The notes beneath the pieces were generated by a model. It saw nothing but the letters and a program-made list of their open reading frames with translations. It searched no databases and was not told the DNA's origin. DNA of 64,000 bases from Rubrivirga sp046845755. GTDB lineage: Bacteria > Bacteroidota > Rhodothermia > Rhodothermales > Rubricoccaceae. Both the position numbers and the translations under genes were made by a program. Below, one piece after another: positions 53,297 through 60,935 of this stretch. The stretch spans positions 930,001-994,000 of the forward strand of contig NZ_CP177357.1 of the NCBI RefSeq assembly GCF_046845755.1. Direction: 5' to 3'. Within the stretch, counting starts at the first letter, position 1. Each line of letters opens with the position of its first letter.

Positions 53297-54721
53297 ATGA
53301 CTGACGTGTTTTCCGGCGACCCGCTCGCGCGCGGCGCCGACCTGGTGGCCTTCGTTCTCGATGCCGACGCGGCGCCCGACGACCCGGCGCTCGCGACGGC
53401 GCTGGCAGACGCCAAGACGTGCAAGAGCGCCGCGCTCGTCGTCCGCGCCGACGGCTCGCGCACCGCCGTCGTGGTGCCCGGCGACCAGCCCGGGCTGGAG
53501 CGCTGGCGGTGGGCGGGCGCGAGCGCCGCCAAGGCGGCCGCGAGCGTCGAGGCGGGGTCCGTCGTGGTCGTCGCGCCCGAGGGCGCTGGCGCCGACGTGA
53601 CGGCCGCGCTCGTCGAGGGCTTCCGCCTGGGCGCATACCGCTACGACGATTTCCGGACGGGCGACCGGCCCCCGACGGCCACGCTCGCAGTCCGCGCGAG
53701 CGACGTTCACGCCGATGCCATCCGTGCCGCCGACCTCCGCGCCGAGGCCACCAACTGGGCGCGCGACCTGGTCAACACGCCGCCCGACGCCAAGATGCCG
53801 GCGGCGCTGGCGGACCGGATCGCGGCGAAGGTCAAGGGGACCGGCCTGACGTGCCGGATCTGGGACGAGGACGAGATCGCCGAGCACCAGATGGGCGGGC
53901 TCCTGGGCGTCAACCGGGGCAGCTTGGACCCGGCGCGGTTCGTCATTCTGGAGTGGGCGCCGGAGGGGCACGCGACCGATGCGCCGGTCGTGCTCGTCGG
54001 AAAAACGGTGACGTACGACACGGGCGGGCTTTCGCTGAAGCCGACCAAGAACTCGATGGACAAGATGAAGGCCGACATGGGCGGCGGTGCGGCCGTGGCG
54101 GGCGCGATGCTCGGCGCGGCGATGCTGGGCCTGCCGGTCCGCGTGATCGCCCTGTTGCCGATGTCCGACAACCGCCCCGGCGGCCGGGCCTATGCGCCGG
54201 GCGACGTGCTGACGATGCACTCGGGCGCGACCGTCGAGGTCATGAACACCGACGCTGAGGGCCGGCTCCTGCTGGCGGACGCCCTCAGCTACGCCCGAGA
54301 GCTGTCGCCGGCGTGGGTGCTCGACGCGGCGACGCTGACCGGCGCCCAGGGCGTGGCCCTCGGCGAGCGCGTCGCCGCCGTCATCGCCCGGCCCGACGAC
54401 CGCGACCTCGCCGACCGCGTCCACCAGGCCGGTGAGGCGACGGGCGACCTCGCGTGGCCGCTCCCGCTGTACCCGCACTACCGAGAGCAGCTCAAGAGCG
54501 ACACGGCCGACCTCAGCAACGTCGGCGGCGCGATGGCCGGCACGATCACCGCCGCGGCCTTCCTGGAGGCGTTCACGCGGACGGACGACGAACCGGCGTA
54601 CCCGTGGGTCCACGTCGACCTGGCGCGCCCCGCGTTTCTGGACGCGGCGTACGGCTACCGGCCGAAGGGCGGGACCGGCTTCGGCGTCCGCCTGGTGCTG
54701 GACCTGCTGGCGGAGGCGTAG
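53297..54721 (+). CDS. pepA: Leucyl aminopeptidase (M17 family)
   Basis: A 474-residue metallo-aminopeptidase that removes N-terminal hydrophobic residues; normally a hexamer with two Zn/Mn ions. The catalytic domain has VGKTVTYDTGGLSLKP near residue 235 with the metal-binding Lys/Asp, MKADMGGGAAVAGAM near 253 and the diagnostic NTDAEGRLLLADAL near 316 carrying the Asp and Glu ligands and Arg. The N-terminal domain is divergent. Length is normal. The gene is followed after 28 bp by a small lipoprotein gene and pdxA and probably shares its transcript with them. Confidence 0.95.
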   Translation: MTDVFSGDPLARGADLVAFVLDADAAPDDPALATALADAKTCKSAALVVRADGSRTAVVVPGDQPGLERWRWAGASAAKAAASVEAGSVVVVAPEGAGADVTAALVEGFRLGAYRYDDFRTGDRPPTATLAVRASDVHADAIRAADLRAEATNWARDLVNTPPDAKMPAALADRIAAKVKGTGLTCRIWDEDEIAEHQMGGLLGVNRGSLDPARFVILEWAPEGHATDAPVVLVGKTVTYDTGGLSLKPTKNSMDKMKADMGGGAAVAGAMLGAAMLGLPVRVIALLPMSDNRPGGRAYAPGDVLTMHSGATVEVMNTDAEGRLLLADALSYARELSPAWVLDAATLTGAQGVALGERVAAVIARPDDRDLADRVHQAGEATGDLAWPLPLYPHYREQLKSDTADLSNVGGAMAGTITAAAFLEAFTRTDDEPAYPWVHVDLARPAFLDAAYGYRPKGGTGFGVRLVLDLLAEA

Positions 54722-54749
54722 CGTTCCCGTGTCCCTCACCACCGACCGG

Positions 54750-54923
54750 ATGCGCCTGCTCGCCCTCGCCCTCCTCGTCGCCGCCGCCGGCTGCGCGACC
54801 GACCCCGACGCCGCCGGGACCTCGAACCCCGGCGTGACGACGCCCGCCGAGGCGCCCGTCGAGGCCGCCGCCCCCGACTCCCCGCCGGTCCCGGCCGACT
54901 CCGCGACCTCTCTCGACCGGTGA
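54750..54923 (+). CDS. Small lipoprotein
   Basis: A 57-residue lipoprotein with signal and lipobox (MRLLALALLVAAAGC, Cys at 15), followed by 42 residues rich in Ala, Pro, Thr and Ser with no secondary structure. The stop overlaps the GTG of pdxA. No function can be assigned. Confidence 0.7.
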   Translation: MRLLALALLVAAAGCATDPDAAGTSNPGVTTPAEAPVEAAAPDSPPVPADSATSLDR

Positions 54924-55912
54924 GCCGGCCCCTGCTCGCGCTCACCCTCGGCGACCCCAACGGCATCGGCCCCGAGGTCGTCCTTAAAGCCGCGCGCGGC
55001 GCGTTCGACGCCGACCTCGTCGCTGTCGGGAGTGTCGGCGTGCTCGCGGCGCAAGCGGACGCGCTCGGGCTGGGACCCGTCGTCCGCGTGGCCGACGCGG
55101 AGGAGGCGCGAGCGGTAGGGGAGGGGTTGGCCGTCCTCGACACCGGCGACGGGGCGGCCGAGCCCGGCACGATCACGGCCGAGGGCGGGCGGCTCGCGAT
55201 GGAGGCCGTCGCGAGCGCGGTCGACCTCGCGCTCGCGGGCGCCGTCGACGGGGTCGTGACGGCGCCGATCTCGAAAGAGGCTATCCAACTCGCGGGCTAC
55301 TTGGTGCCCGGGCACACCGAGTTTTTGCAGGAGCGGACCGGCGCCGAGTCGGTCGTGATGGTGCTGGCGGCCGACCTCACGGCGGGCCCGCTGCGCGTGG
55401 CGCTCGTCACGATCCACGTGCCCGTCGCGGCCGTCGCCCACCTCGTCACGGGCCCGCGCATCGCGAGCGTGTGCCGGACGCTGGCGGCGGGGCTGGCGGA
55501 CCTGGGCGTCGACGCGCCCCGCCTCGCGGTCCTGGGCCTCAACCCGCACGCGGGCGACGGCGGCGTCATCGGGCGCGACGAGATCGAGACGATCGGTCCT
55601 GCCCTCAACACGTTGCGCGCTGAGGGCCTGGACGTGACCGGCCCGTTCCCCGCCGACGCCTTTTTCGGGCGCGGCGGCTGGCGGCACGCCGACGCCGTCG
55701 TGGCGATGTACCACGACCAGGGGCTGGCGCCGTTCAAGGCGCTCGCCCAGGGCGCCGGCGTCAACGTCACACTCGGCCTGCCCATCGTGCGGACGAGCCC
55801 GGACCACGGGACGGCGTTCGACGTCGCCGGGAAGGGCGTCGCCGACGCGTCGTCGATGGCGGCGGCGATCCGGATGGCGGCGCAGATGGCGGCCCGGCGC
55901 GCGGCTCGGTGA
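54920..55912 (+). CDS. pdxA: 4-hydroxythreonine-4-phosphate dehydrogenase
   Basis: Oxidises 4-phosphohydroxy-L-threonine in the DXP-dependent pyridoxal phosphate pathway, with a divalent metal and NAD+. The 330-residue protein begins at GTG 54920, overlapping the lipoprotein stop (GTGA). It has the family start LTLGDPNGIGPEVVLKA, the metal-binding GHTEFL near 133, the HxGDGG motif (NPHAGDGGVIG, near 210) and MYHDQGLAPFKAL near 262 followed by GLPIVRTSPDHGTAFD. Length matches typical PdxA. No pdxJ is adjacent. Confidence 0.96.
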   Translation: MSRPLLALTLGDPNGIGPEVVLKAARGAFDADLVAVGSVGVLAAQADALGLGPVVRVADAEEARAVGEGLAVLDTGDGAAEPGTITAEGGRLAMEAVASAVDLALAGAVDGVVTAPISKEAIQLAGYLVPGHTEFLQERTGAESVVMVLAADLTAGPLRVALVTIHVPVAAVAHLVTGPRIASVCRTLAAGLADLGVDAPRLAVLGLNPHAGDGGVIGRDEIETIGPALNTLRAEGLDVTGPFPADAFFGRGGWRHADAVVAMYHDQGLAPFKALAQGAGVNVTLGLPIVRTSPDHGTAFDVAGKGVADASSMAAAIRMAAQMAARRAAR

Positions 55913-55961
55913 GGAACCGGTCAGGCCTCGCGCCCGCCGTGCCGCGCCCGACCGACGGCGC

Positions 55962-55968
55962 GATCTTG
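55962..55968 (+). promoter_or_regulatory. Candidate promoter element next to the methyltransferase start
   Basis: GATCTTG, one mismatch from the recurrent motif, ends only 5 bp before the ATG. If it were the true -7 element the transcript would begin at or near the start codon (leaderless). Confidence 0.25.
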
Positions 55969-55973
55969 CCCGC

Positions 55974-56738
55974 ATGACCGACGCCTCGCCCTACGACGCC
56001 CTCGCCGCCGGCTACGACGCCGTGATGGCGCATGTCGACTACCCCGCGTGGGCGGCGTACGTCCAGAGCTTGATCCGTCGGCATCACCCCGAGGCCGAGA
56101 CGCTCGTCGAGCTCGGGTGCGGGACGGGCGCGCTGGCGGTCGCGCTCCAGCCCCAGGGCCCGCCCCCGAGCGGCTACGACTACCGCGCCTTCGACGGGTC
56201 CGAGCCGATGCTGGTCGTCGCCCGGGAGGCCGCGCGGCTGTCGGGCCGCCGCGTCGCGTTCGCGCCGCTCCGTTTTGGCGAGCCGATCCCCGGCGACCCC
56301 GCGGATGTCGTGGTGTTGGTCTACGACGGGCTCAACTACCTCTTGTCGATCGTCGAGGTCGAGGCCCTGCTGGCGTCGATCCGCGACGCGCTCGCGCCCG
56401 GCGGCATCGCGATCTTGGATCAGTCGACGCCCGCGAACTCGGTCAACCACGCCGACGGCTTCCACGACGAGGGCGAGACCGACGCGTTTTCGTACGTCCG
56501 CACGAGCAGCTACGACGAAGACACGCGGCTCCACACGACCGGCTTCGAGTTGACGCTCGCCGACGGGACGGTCGCCAGCGAGACCCACGTCCAGCGCGCC
56601 TACACGCTCGACGAGGTGGCCGAGGCCATCGAGGCGTCGGGGCTCGCGGTCGAGGCCGCGTACGACGGCTTCGGCTCCGACGCCGCCGACGAGACGGCCG
56701 ACCGCGTCCACTGGGTGCTCCGGCGGGCGGGCGAGTAG
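55974..56738 (+). CDS. SAM-dependent methyltransferase (class I)
   Basis: A 254-residue Rossmann-fold methyltransferase. The glycine-rich motif I (VELGCGTGALAVAL, near residue 43) and the acidic FDGSEPM motif near 77 for SAM binding are clear. Residues 110-130 (VVVLVYDGLNYLLS) are the strand 4 region, and the C-terminal half has the LDQSTPANSVN loop. The substrate is not identifiable; such genes include small-molecule and ubiquinone-like methylases. It lies alone between pdxA and the FtsE-like gene. Confidence 0.87.
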   Translation: MTDASPYDALAAGYDAVMAHVDYPAWAAYVQSLIRRHHPEAETLVELGCGTGALAVALQPQGPPPSGYDYRAFDGSEPMLVVAREAARLSGRRVAFAPLRFGEPIPGDPADVVVLVYDGLNYLLSIVEVEALLASIRDALAPGGIAILDQSTPANSVNHADGFHDEGETDAFSYVRTSSYDEDTRLHTTGFELTLADGTVASETHVQRAYTLDEVAEAIEASGLAVEAAYDGFGSDAADETADRVHWVLRRAGE

Positions 56739-56801
56739 ACCGGCACGAAGGACGCACGCCAGCGCAAGCGCTCCTGCGTTCCGGCGCTCCCCGGTCGCGC
56801 C

Positions 56802-56808
56802 TACCTTC
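56802..56808 (+). promoter_or_regulatory. Candidate promoter element of the ftsE-like gene
   Basis: TACCTTC, a copy of the recurrent TAnnTT(G/C) motif, 23 bp before the GTG start. Confidence 0.35.
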
Positions 56809-56831
56809 CCGCTCCCCCCCGACCCCCGCCC

Positions 56832-57575
56832 GTGGACCCCGTCGTCGAACGCGTTTCCGATTCCGCCCCCGCGACGCCGCGCGAGCGGCCGCTCGTCGAG
56901 CTGAAGAACGTCGCGGCGGGCTACACCGACCCGTCCGGCGCGCGCGTCGAGGTCGCCTCGGACCTCAACCTGACGCTGAACCGGGGCGAGATGGCCTACC
57001 TCATCGGGCCGACCGGCAGCGGCAAGTCGACGCTGCTCAAGCTCCTCTACATGGACGTGATGCCCGAGTACGGGCTCGTCCGCGTGGGGCCGTACCAGTC
57101 CGACACCACGAAGTCGCGCGACATCCCGCTGTTGCGCCGGATGCTGGGGATCGTGTTCCAGGACTTCCAGCTGCTCCCCGACCGGAGCGCCTACGAGAAC
57201 GTGGCGTTCGCGCTGTACGCGACCGGCGTGCGGGGCAAGGAGGTGAGGGAGCGGGCGCTCCAGGCGCTGGCGCAGGTCGGCATCGGGCACCGCGCCAAGG
57301 CGCTGCCGCACGAGATGTCGGGCGGCGAGCAGCAGCGGGCCTGCATCGCGCGCGCGCTCGTCAACCACCCGCGCCTGCTGCTGGCCGACGAGCCGACGGG
57401 CAACCTCGACCCGCGTGTGGCCGACGAGATCCAGAAGCTGCTCGTCAAGGTCCACCGCCAGGGCACGGCGCTGCTGATGGCGACGCACGACTACCGGCTC
57501 GTCAAGGCCTTCCCGGCGCGGACGCTGGCGCTCGTGCGCGGGCGGCTCGTCGAGGTCGACCCCGACTCCCTCTAG
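56832..57575 (+). CDS. ftsE: FtsE-like ABC transporter ATP-binding protein
   Basis: A 247-residue ABC ATPase. The Walker A is GPTGSGKST (residues 58-66), the Q-loop FQDFQLLPDRSAYENV near 114 is characteristic of FtsE, the signature is LSGGEQQR-like (MSGGEQQRACIARALV near 162), and Walker B is LLLADEPTGN near 182. In cell division FtsE pairs with FtsX to control septal peptidoglycan hydrolases; a phylum-specific variant exists in Bacteroidota. No ftsX is next to it, so the partner must be elsewhere. The start is GTG 56832. LolD-like exporters have similar sequences, but FtsE fits the Q-loop better. Confidence 0.8.
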   Translation: MDPVVERVSDSAPATPRERPLVELKNVAAGYTDPSGARVEVASDLNLTLNRGEMAYLIGPTGSGKSTLLKLLYMDVMPEYGLVRVGPYQSDTTKSRDIPLLRRMLGIVFQDFQLLPDRSAYENVAFALYATGVRGKEVRERALQALAQVGIGHRAKALPHEMSGGEQQRACIARALVNHPRLLLADEPTGNLDPRVADEIQKLLVKVHRQGTALLMATHDYRLVKAFPARTLALVRGRLVEVDPDSL

Positions 57576-57577
57576 CG

Positions 57578-58201
57578 ATGGCACGGGCGGGACTCCTGGC
57601 GTCGCTGGCGCTCCTCATGGCGGGGTGCGCCCTCGAGACGCCGCCGGCCGACGATCCGCCCGCCGACCCGGCGACGCTCGGCCAGGCCTTCGATGACTGC
57701 TCGTCGAGCGACCCGGCGACGGGCCTCGCCGTGCTCGATGCCGCGCTCGCCCGCTCGCCCGGCGACGCCGACGCGCTCGTGGCGCGCGGTCTGTGCCACT
57801 GGGCCGCCTGGGCCGAGGACGAGGACACGGACGCCGCCGCCCGCGCCTACGACGACCTCACGGCCGCCATCGCCGCCATCGAGGCCGGCGCCGACGCGCA
57901 GACCCCGCTCGACGTGGTGTACAGCCACCGCGCGTTCGTGGCCCACGCCCTCGACGGCGCCTGGGTCCGCACGCTCGAAGACCTCGACCGCGCCGCCGCG
58001 CTCGACCCCGACGAGCCGCGCCACGCGCTCGACCGGGGCGTCGTCCGCTCGTACGCCGGTGACACGGCGCTCGCGCGCGCCGCCCTGCGCGAGTACCTCG
58101 CCCTGGCCGACTCCGCCGGCATCGCCGCCAGCGACGCCCGCCGCGACGTGGTGGAGGCGCTGCTCAACGACCTGGCGCCAGCCGGCGCGAAGGAGGAGTA
58201 G
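57578..58201 (+). CDS. Lipoprotein with TPR-like repeats
   Basis: A 207-residue lipoprotein with lipobox LMAGC (Cys at 16), an Asp/Pro spacer, and about four degenerate TPR hairpins from residue 45 (LAVLDAALARSPGDADALVA, then LDRAAALDPDEPRHALDRG). It starts 2 bp after the ftsE-like stop and is probably co-transcribed with it. Its role may be scaffolding at the outer membrane or septum; this is inference. Confidence 0.75.
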   Translation: MARAGLLASLALLMAGCALETPPADDPPADPATLGQAFDDCSSSDPATGLAVLDAALARSPGDADALVARGLCHWAAWAEDEDTDAAARAYDDLTAAIAAIEAGADAQTPLDVVYSHRAFVAHALDGAWVRTLEDLDRAAALDPDEPRHALDRGVVRSYAGDTALARAALREYLALADSAGIAASDARRDVVEALLNDLAPAGAKEE

Positions 58202-58284
58202 GCGGAACCTGCTGGCGGTCGAGTCGGAGGAGAGTCTCCTCCCAGCGGGCTGGCGGGAGTAGGTACCGCTCGCAGACCCCACCC

Positions 58285-58316
58285 GCCGTCATTCCCGCCT
58301 TTGTGGGAATGACGGC
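58285..58316. repeat. REP-like perfect palindrome
   Basis: GCCGTCATTCCC pairs perfectly with GGGAATGACGGC across an 8-base loop. Similar CGTCATTCCCGC...GGGAATGACG palindromes are widespread extragenic repeats in bacteria. Here it may act as a weak terminator for the preceding lipoprotein gene. Confidence 0.8.
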
Positions 58317-58490
58317 ATTTGTACGATTCTGGCCGACACCTGCCCTTTCAGTGTGGGAGAGGGGACGCACTTGGAGGCTAGCGCCGTCTCCAATCAGTCA
58401 CTTGGGATACGGGGTGTCGAGCTCCCGGCCCACGAAGGTGGCCGGCGCACCGTCCCGAGAACGTGACGGCGCCGCCGTAGGGAGCGGCCC

Positions 58491-58497
58491 TATCTTC
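58491..58497 (+). promoter_or_regulatory. Candidate promoter element of the symporter gene
   Basis: TATCTTC, a copy of the recurrent TAnnTT(G/C) motif, 34 bp before the ATG. Confidence 0.35.
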
Positions 58498-58531
58498 GAC
58501 GCCCTCACACGCCCACGCCCGACGCCGCCCC

Positions 58532-60241
58532 ATGGAGCTCCTCTCCGTCGTTATCGACGCCATCAACAACGTGCTCCGGTACCCGCTGGTTATCGGGCTG
58601 CTCGGGACCGGCCTGTTCCTGACCATCAAGCTCGGGTTCGTCCAGTTCCGCCGCTTGGGCCACGGGTTCGCCGTCGCCACGGGCCGCTACGACGACCCCG
58701 ACGAGCCCGGCGACGTGAGCCACTTCCAGGCGCTCACGACGGCCCTGAGCGCGACGGTCGGTGTCGGCAACATCGCTGGCGTCGCCCTCGCGATCCACAT
58801 CGGCGGGCCCGGCGCGCTGTTCTGGATGTGGGTGACGGCCCTGCTCGGCATGGCCACCAAGTACTCCGAGGTCACGCTCGCCCAGCAGTTCCGCGACGTC
58901 CACGTCGACCAGGACGGGAAGGCCTGGGAGGGCTCCGTCTCCGGCGGCCCGATGTACTACATCGAGCGCGGGCTGGGCAAAAACTGGAAGCCCGTCGCCA
59001 TGTTCTTCGCGTTCGCGCTGATGCTCACGTCGTTCATGACGGGCAACGCGGTGCAGGCCAACACGGTCGCCACCCAGGTCTTCGACTCGTTCGGCACGCC
59101 CGTCTGGATCACCGGCCTCATCACGGCCAGCATCGTCGGCGTCGTGATCCTGGGCGGGATCCAGCGCATCGGCAAGGTGACCTCGATCGTCGCCCCGATC
59201 ATGGCGGCCATCTACGTGGCCGGCGCCCTCCTCATCCTGGTCCTCAACGTCGGCGACATCCCGGCCGCCTTCGGCCGCATCTTCGGCGAGGCCTTCAACC
59301 CCACCTCCGGCGTCGCCGGGACGGGCGCGGGCGTCTTCCTGCTGACGATGCTCTACGGCGTCCAGCGCGGGCTCTTCTCGAACGAGGCCGGCCAGGGGTC
59401 GGCCCCGATCGCGCACTCGGCCGCCAAGACCGACGAGCCCGTCTCCGAGGGTGCCGTGGCGCTCCTCGAGCCGTTTATCGACACCATCATCATCTGCACG
59501 ATGACGGGCCTCGTCCTCATCACGACGGGCGCCTTCGAGGCGACGGCGCCGGCCTCGTTCGACCTCACGAATAGCAACATCTCGGTCGTCGAGGGCGACC
59601 GCGAGGTCGGCTACTCGACGGTCCTGGGCGCCGAGCCGCTCGCCTACAACGAGGGCGTCCCGGCGACCGCCGACGGCCCGCGCATCGGCCGGTTCAGCGT
59701 CGGCATCGACACGCTGTTCGTCGACGAGGCCCAGACGGTCCCGTTCACGGGCACGATTGACGCCGACACGCGCGCGGCGCTCGACGCCGACGGCAACGTC
59801 CTGCAGACGTTCTACGGCAACACCGTCCGCACCTCGGCGCCCCTTACCACGCTCGCGTTCGAGCGCGGGCTCGCGCCGATCGGGTGGGGCGGGCTCGGCC
59901 GCTACATCGTGCTGCTCTCGGTCGTCCTGTTCGCCATCTCGACGTCGATCTCGTGGAGCTACTACGGCGACCGCTGCGCGAACTACCTCTTCGGCACGAA
60001 GGCCATCCTGCCCTACAAGGCCGTCTTTGTGGTGATGCACTTTGTCGGCGCCGTCCTCGCGGTGACGACGATCTGGGACCTCGGCGACGTGGCGCTCTCG
60101 CTCGTGACGCTCCCCAACGTGCTCGCGCTGCTCCTGCTCTCGGGCACGCTCAAGAAGCTGACCGACAGCTACTTCGAGCGCAAGCCGTGGGTCGAGAACG
60201 AGGAGGCCCACAAAAAGGCCAAGGCCGAAGGCCGCCTCTGA
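58532..60241 (+). CDS. Sodium:alanine symporter (AGCS family) with an extra loop
   Basis: A 569-residue transporter that takes up Ala or Gly with Na+. The family signatures are visible: the helix FLTIKLGFVQFRRLGHG, then TALSATVGVGNIAGVA, the GGPMYYIERGLG motif near residue 146, and FSNEAGQGSAPIAHSAA near 285. After residue 330 an insert of roughly 90 residues (starting NISVVEGDREVGYST) interrupts the usual sequence before the last helices with FAISTSISWSYYGDRCANY, so the protein is longer than the usual 440-490 residues. The C-terminus is charged. Confidence 0.92.
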   Translation: MELLSVVIDAINNVLRYPLVIGLLGTGLFLTIKLGFVQFRRLGHGFAVATGRYDDPDEPGDVSHFQALTTALSATVGVGNIAGVALAIHIGGPGALFWMWVTALLGMATKYSEVTLAQQFRDVHVDQDGKAWEGSVSGGPMYYIERGLGKNWKPVAMFFAFALMLTSFMTGNAVQANTVATQVFDSFGTPVWITGLITASIVGVVILGGIQRIGKVTSIVAPIMAAIYVAGALLILVLNVGDIPAAFGRIFGEAFNPTSGVAGTGAGVFLLTMLYGVQRGLFSNEAGQGSAPIAHSAAKTDEPVSEGAVALLEPFIDTIIICTMTGLVLITTGAFEATAPASFDLTNSNISVVEGDREVGYSTVLGAEPLAYNEGVPATADGPRIGRFSVGIDTLFVDEAQTVPFTGTIDADTRAALDADGNVLQTFYGNTVRTSAPLTTLAFERGLAPIGWGGLGRYIVLLSVVLFAISTSISWSYYGDRCANYLFGTKAILPYKAVFVVMHFVGAVLAVTTIWDLGDVALSLVTLPNVLALLLLSGTLKKLTDSYFERKPWVENEEAHKKAKAEGRL

Positions 60242-60314
60242 GGGAGGAGGAACGGGTGACGGGCGATGAGCCCGTCGCCCGCCTGTCCCCCATCACTCCG
60301 ACCCCATCCCCGCC

Positions 60315-60935
60315 TTGCTCACCGTCGTCGACCACCCGCTCCTCCGCCGGGCCCTCTCCACGCTCCGCACCGCGTCGACGCCGTACGGCGACTTCCGGCG
60401 GACGCTCACCGACGTGTCGTCCATCCTGGCCTACGAGGCCCTGCGGACGCTGCCCGTCGAGGAGACCCGGATCCAGACCCCGCTCGAGGAGACGGCCGGC
60501 TACCGGCTGGCCCGCGAGGTCGTGGTGATCCCCGTGCTCCGCGCCGGGCTCGGGCTCGTCGACGGGTTCGTCCGCTACGTGCCGGAGGCCCGCGTCGGCC
60601 ACCTCGGGATGTACCGCGACGAGCAGAGCCACGAGCCGGTCGACTACTACTCGAACGTGCCGCCCCAGGTGCGGGACGCCCGCGTGTTCGTGGTCGACCC
60701 CATGCTGGCGACGGGCGGGAGCGCCTCGGGCGCCATCAACCACCTCAAGAGCCGGGGCGCGCGGGACATCACGTTCGTGTGCCTGGTGGCCGCGCCCGAG
60801 GGCGTGGCCCGGCTGGAGGAGTACCACCCCGACGTCCAGATCGTCACGGCCGCCCTGGACCGCGAACTGGACGAGAACGCGTTCATCCGGCCCGGCCTCG
60901 GGGACGCCGGCGACCGCATCTTTGGGACGGAATGA
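60315..60935 (+). CDS. upp: Uracil phosphoribosyltransferase
   Basis: Makes UMP from uracil and PRPP in pyrimidine salvage. The 206-residue protein has PVLRAGLGLVDGF near residue 75 and the PRPP loop VVDPMLATGGSA near 128, plus the C-terminal GLGDAGDRIFGTE that binds uracil. The TTG start (60315) is required, as no ATG or GTG gives the proper N-terminal HPLLRRALSTLR. Its stop overlaps the ATG of the antiporter gene (ATGA). Confidence 0.95.
   Translation: MLTVVDHPLLRRALSTLRTASTPYGDFRRTLTDVSSILAYEALRTLPVEETRIQTPLEETAGYRLAREVVVIPVLRAGLGLVDGFVRYVPEARVGHLGMYRDEQSHEPVDYYSNVPPQVRDARVFVVDPMLATGGSASGAINHLKSRGARDITFVCLVAAPEGVARLEEYHPDVQIVTAALDRELDENAFIRPGLGDAGDRIFGTE

Larger units (their letters stand above)
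58202..58531. other. Intergenic spacer with palindrome and promoter
   Basis: This 330-bp spacer contains the REP-like palindrome (58285-58316) near its start, then a stretch without visible structure, and a candidate promoter box (58491-58497) before the symporter gene. Confidence 0.6.

Noticed and set aside
53261..55975. 904-codon minus-strand frame across pepA and pdxA
   Set aside because: It is antisense to two clear enzymes and is Arg/Val/Glu-rich without known domains, as expected for the complement of GC-rich genes.
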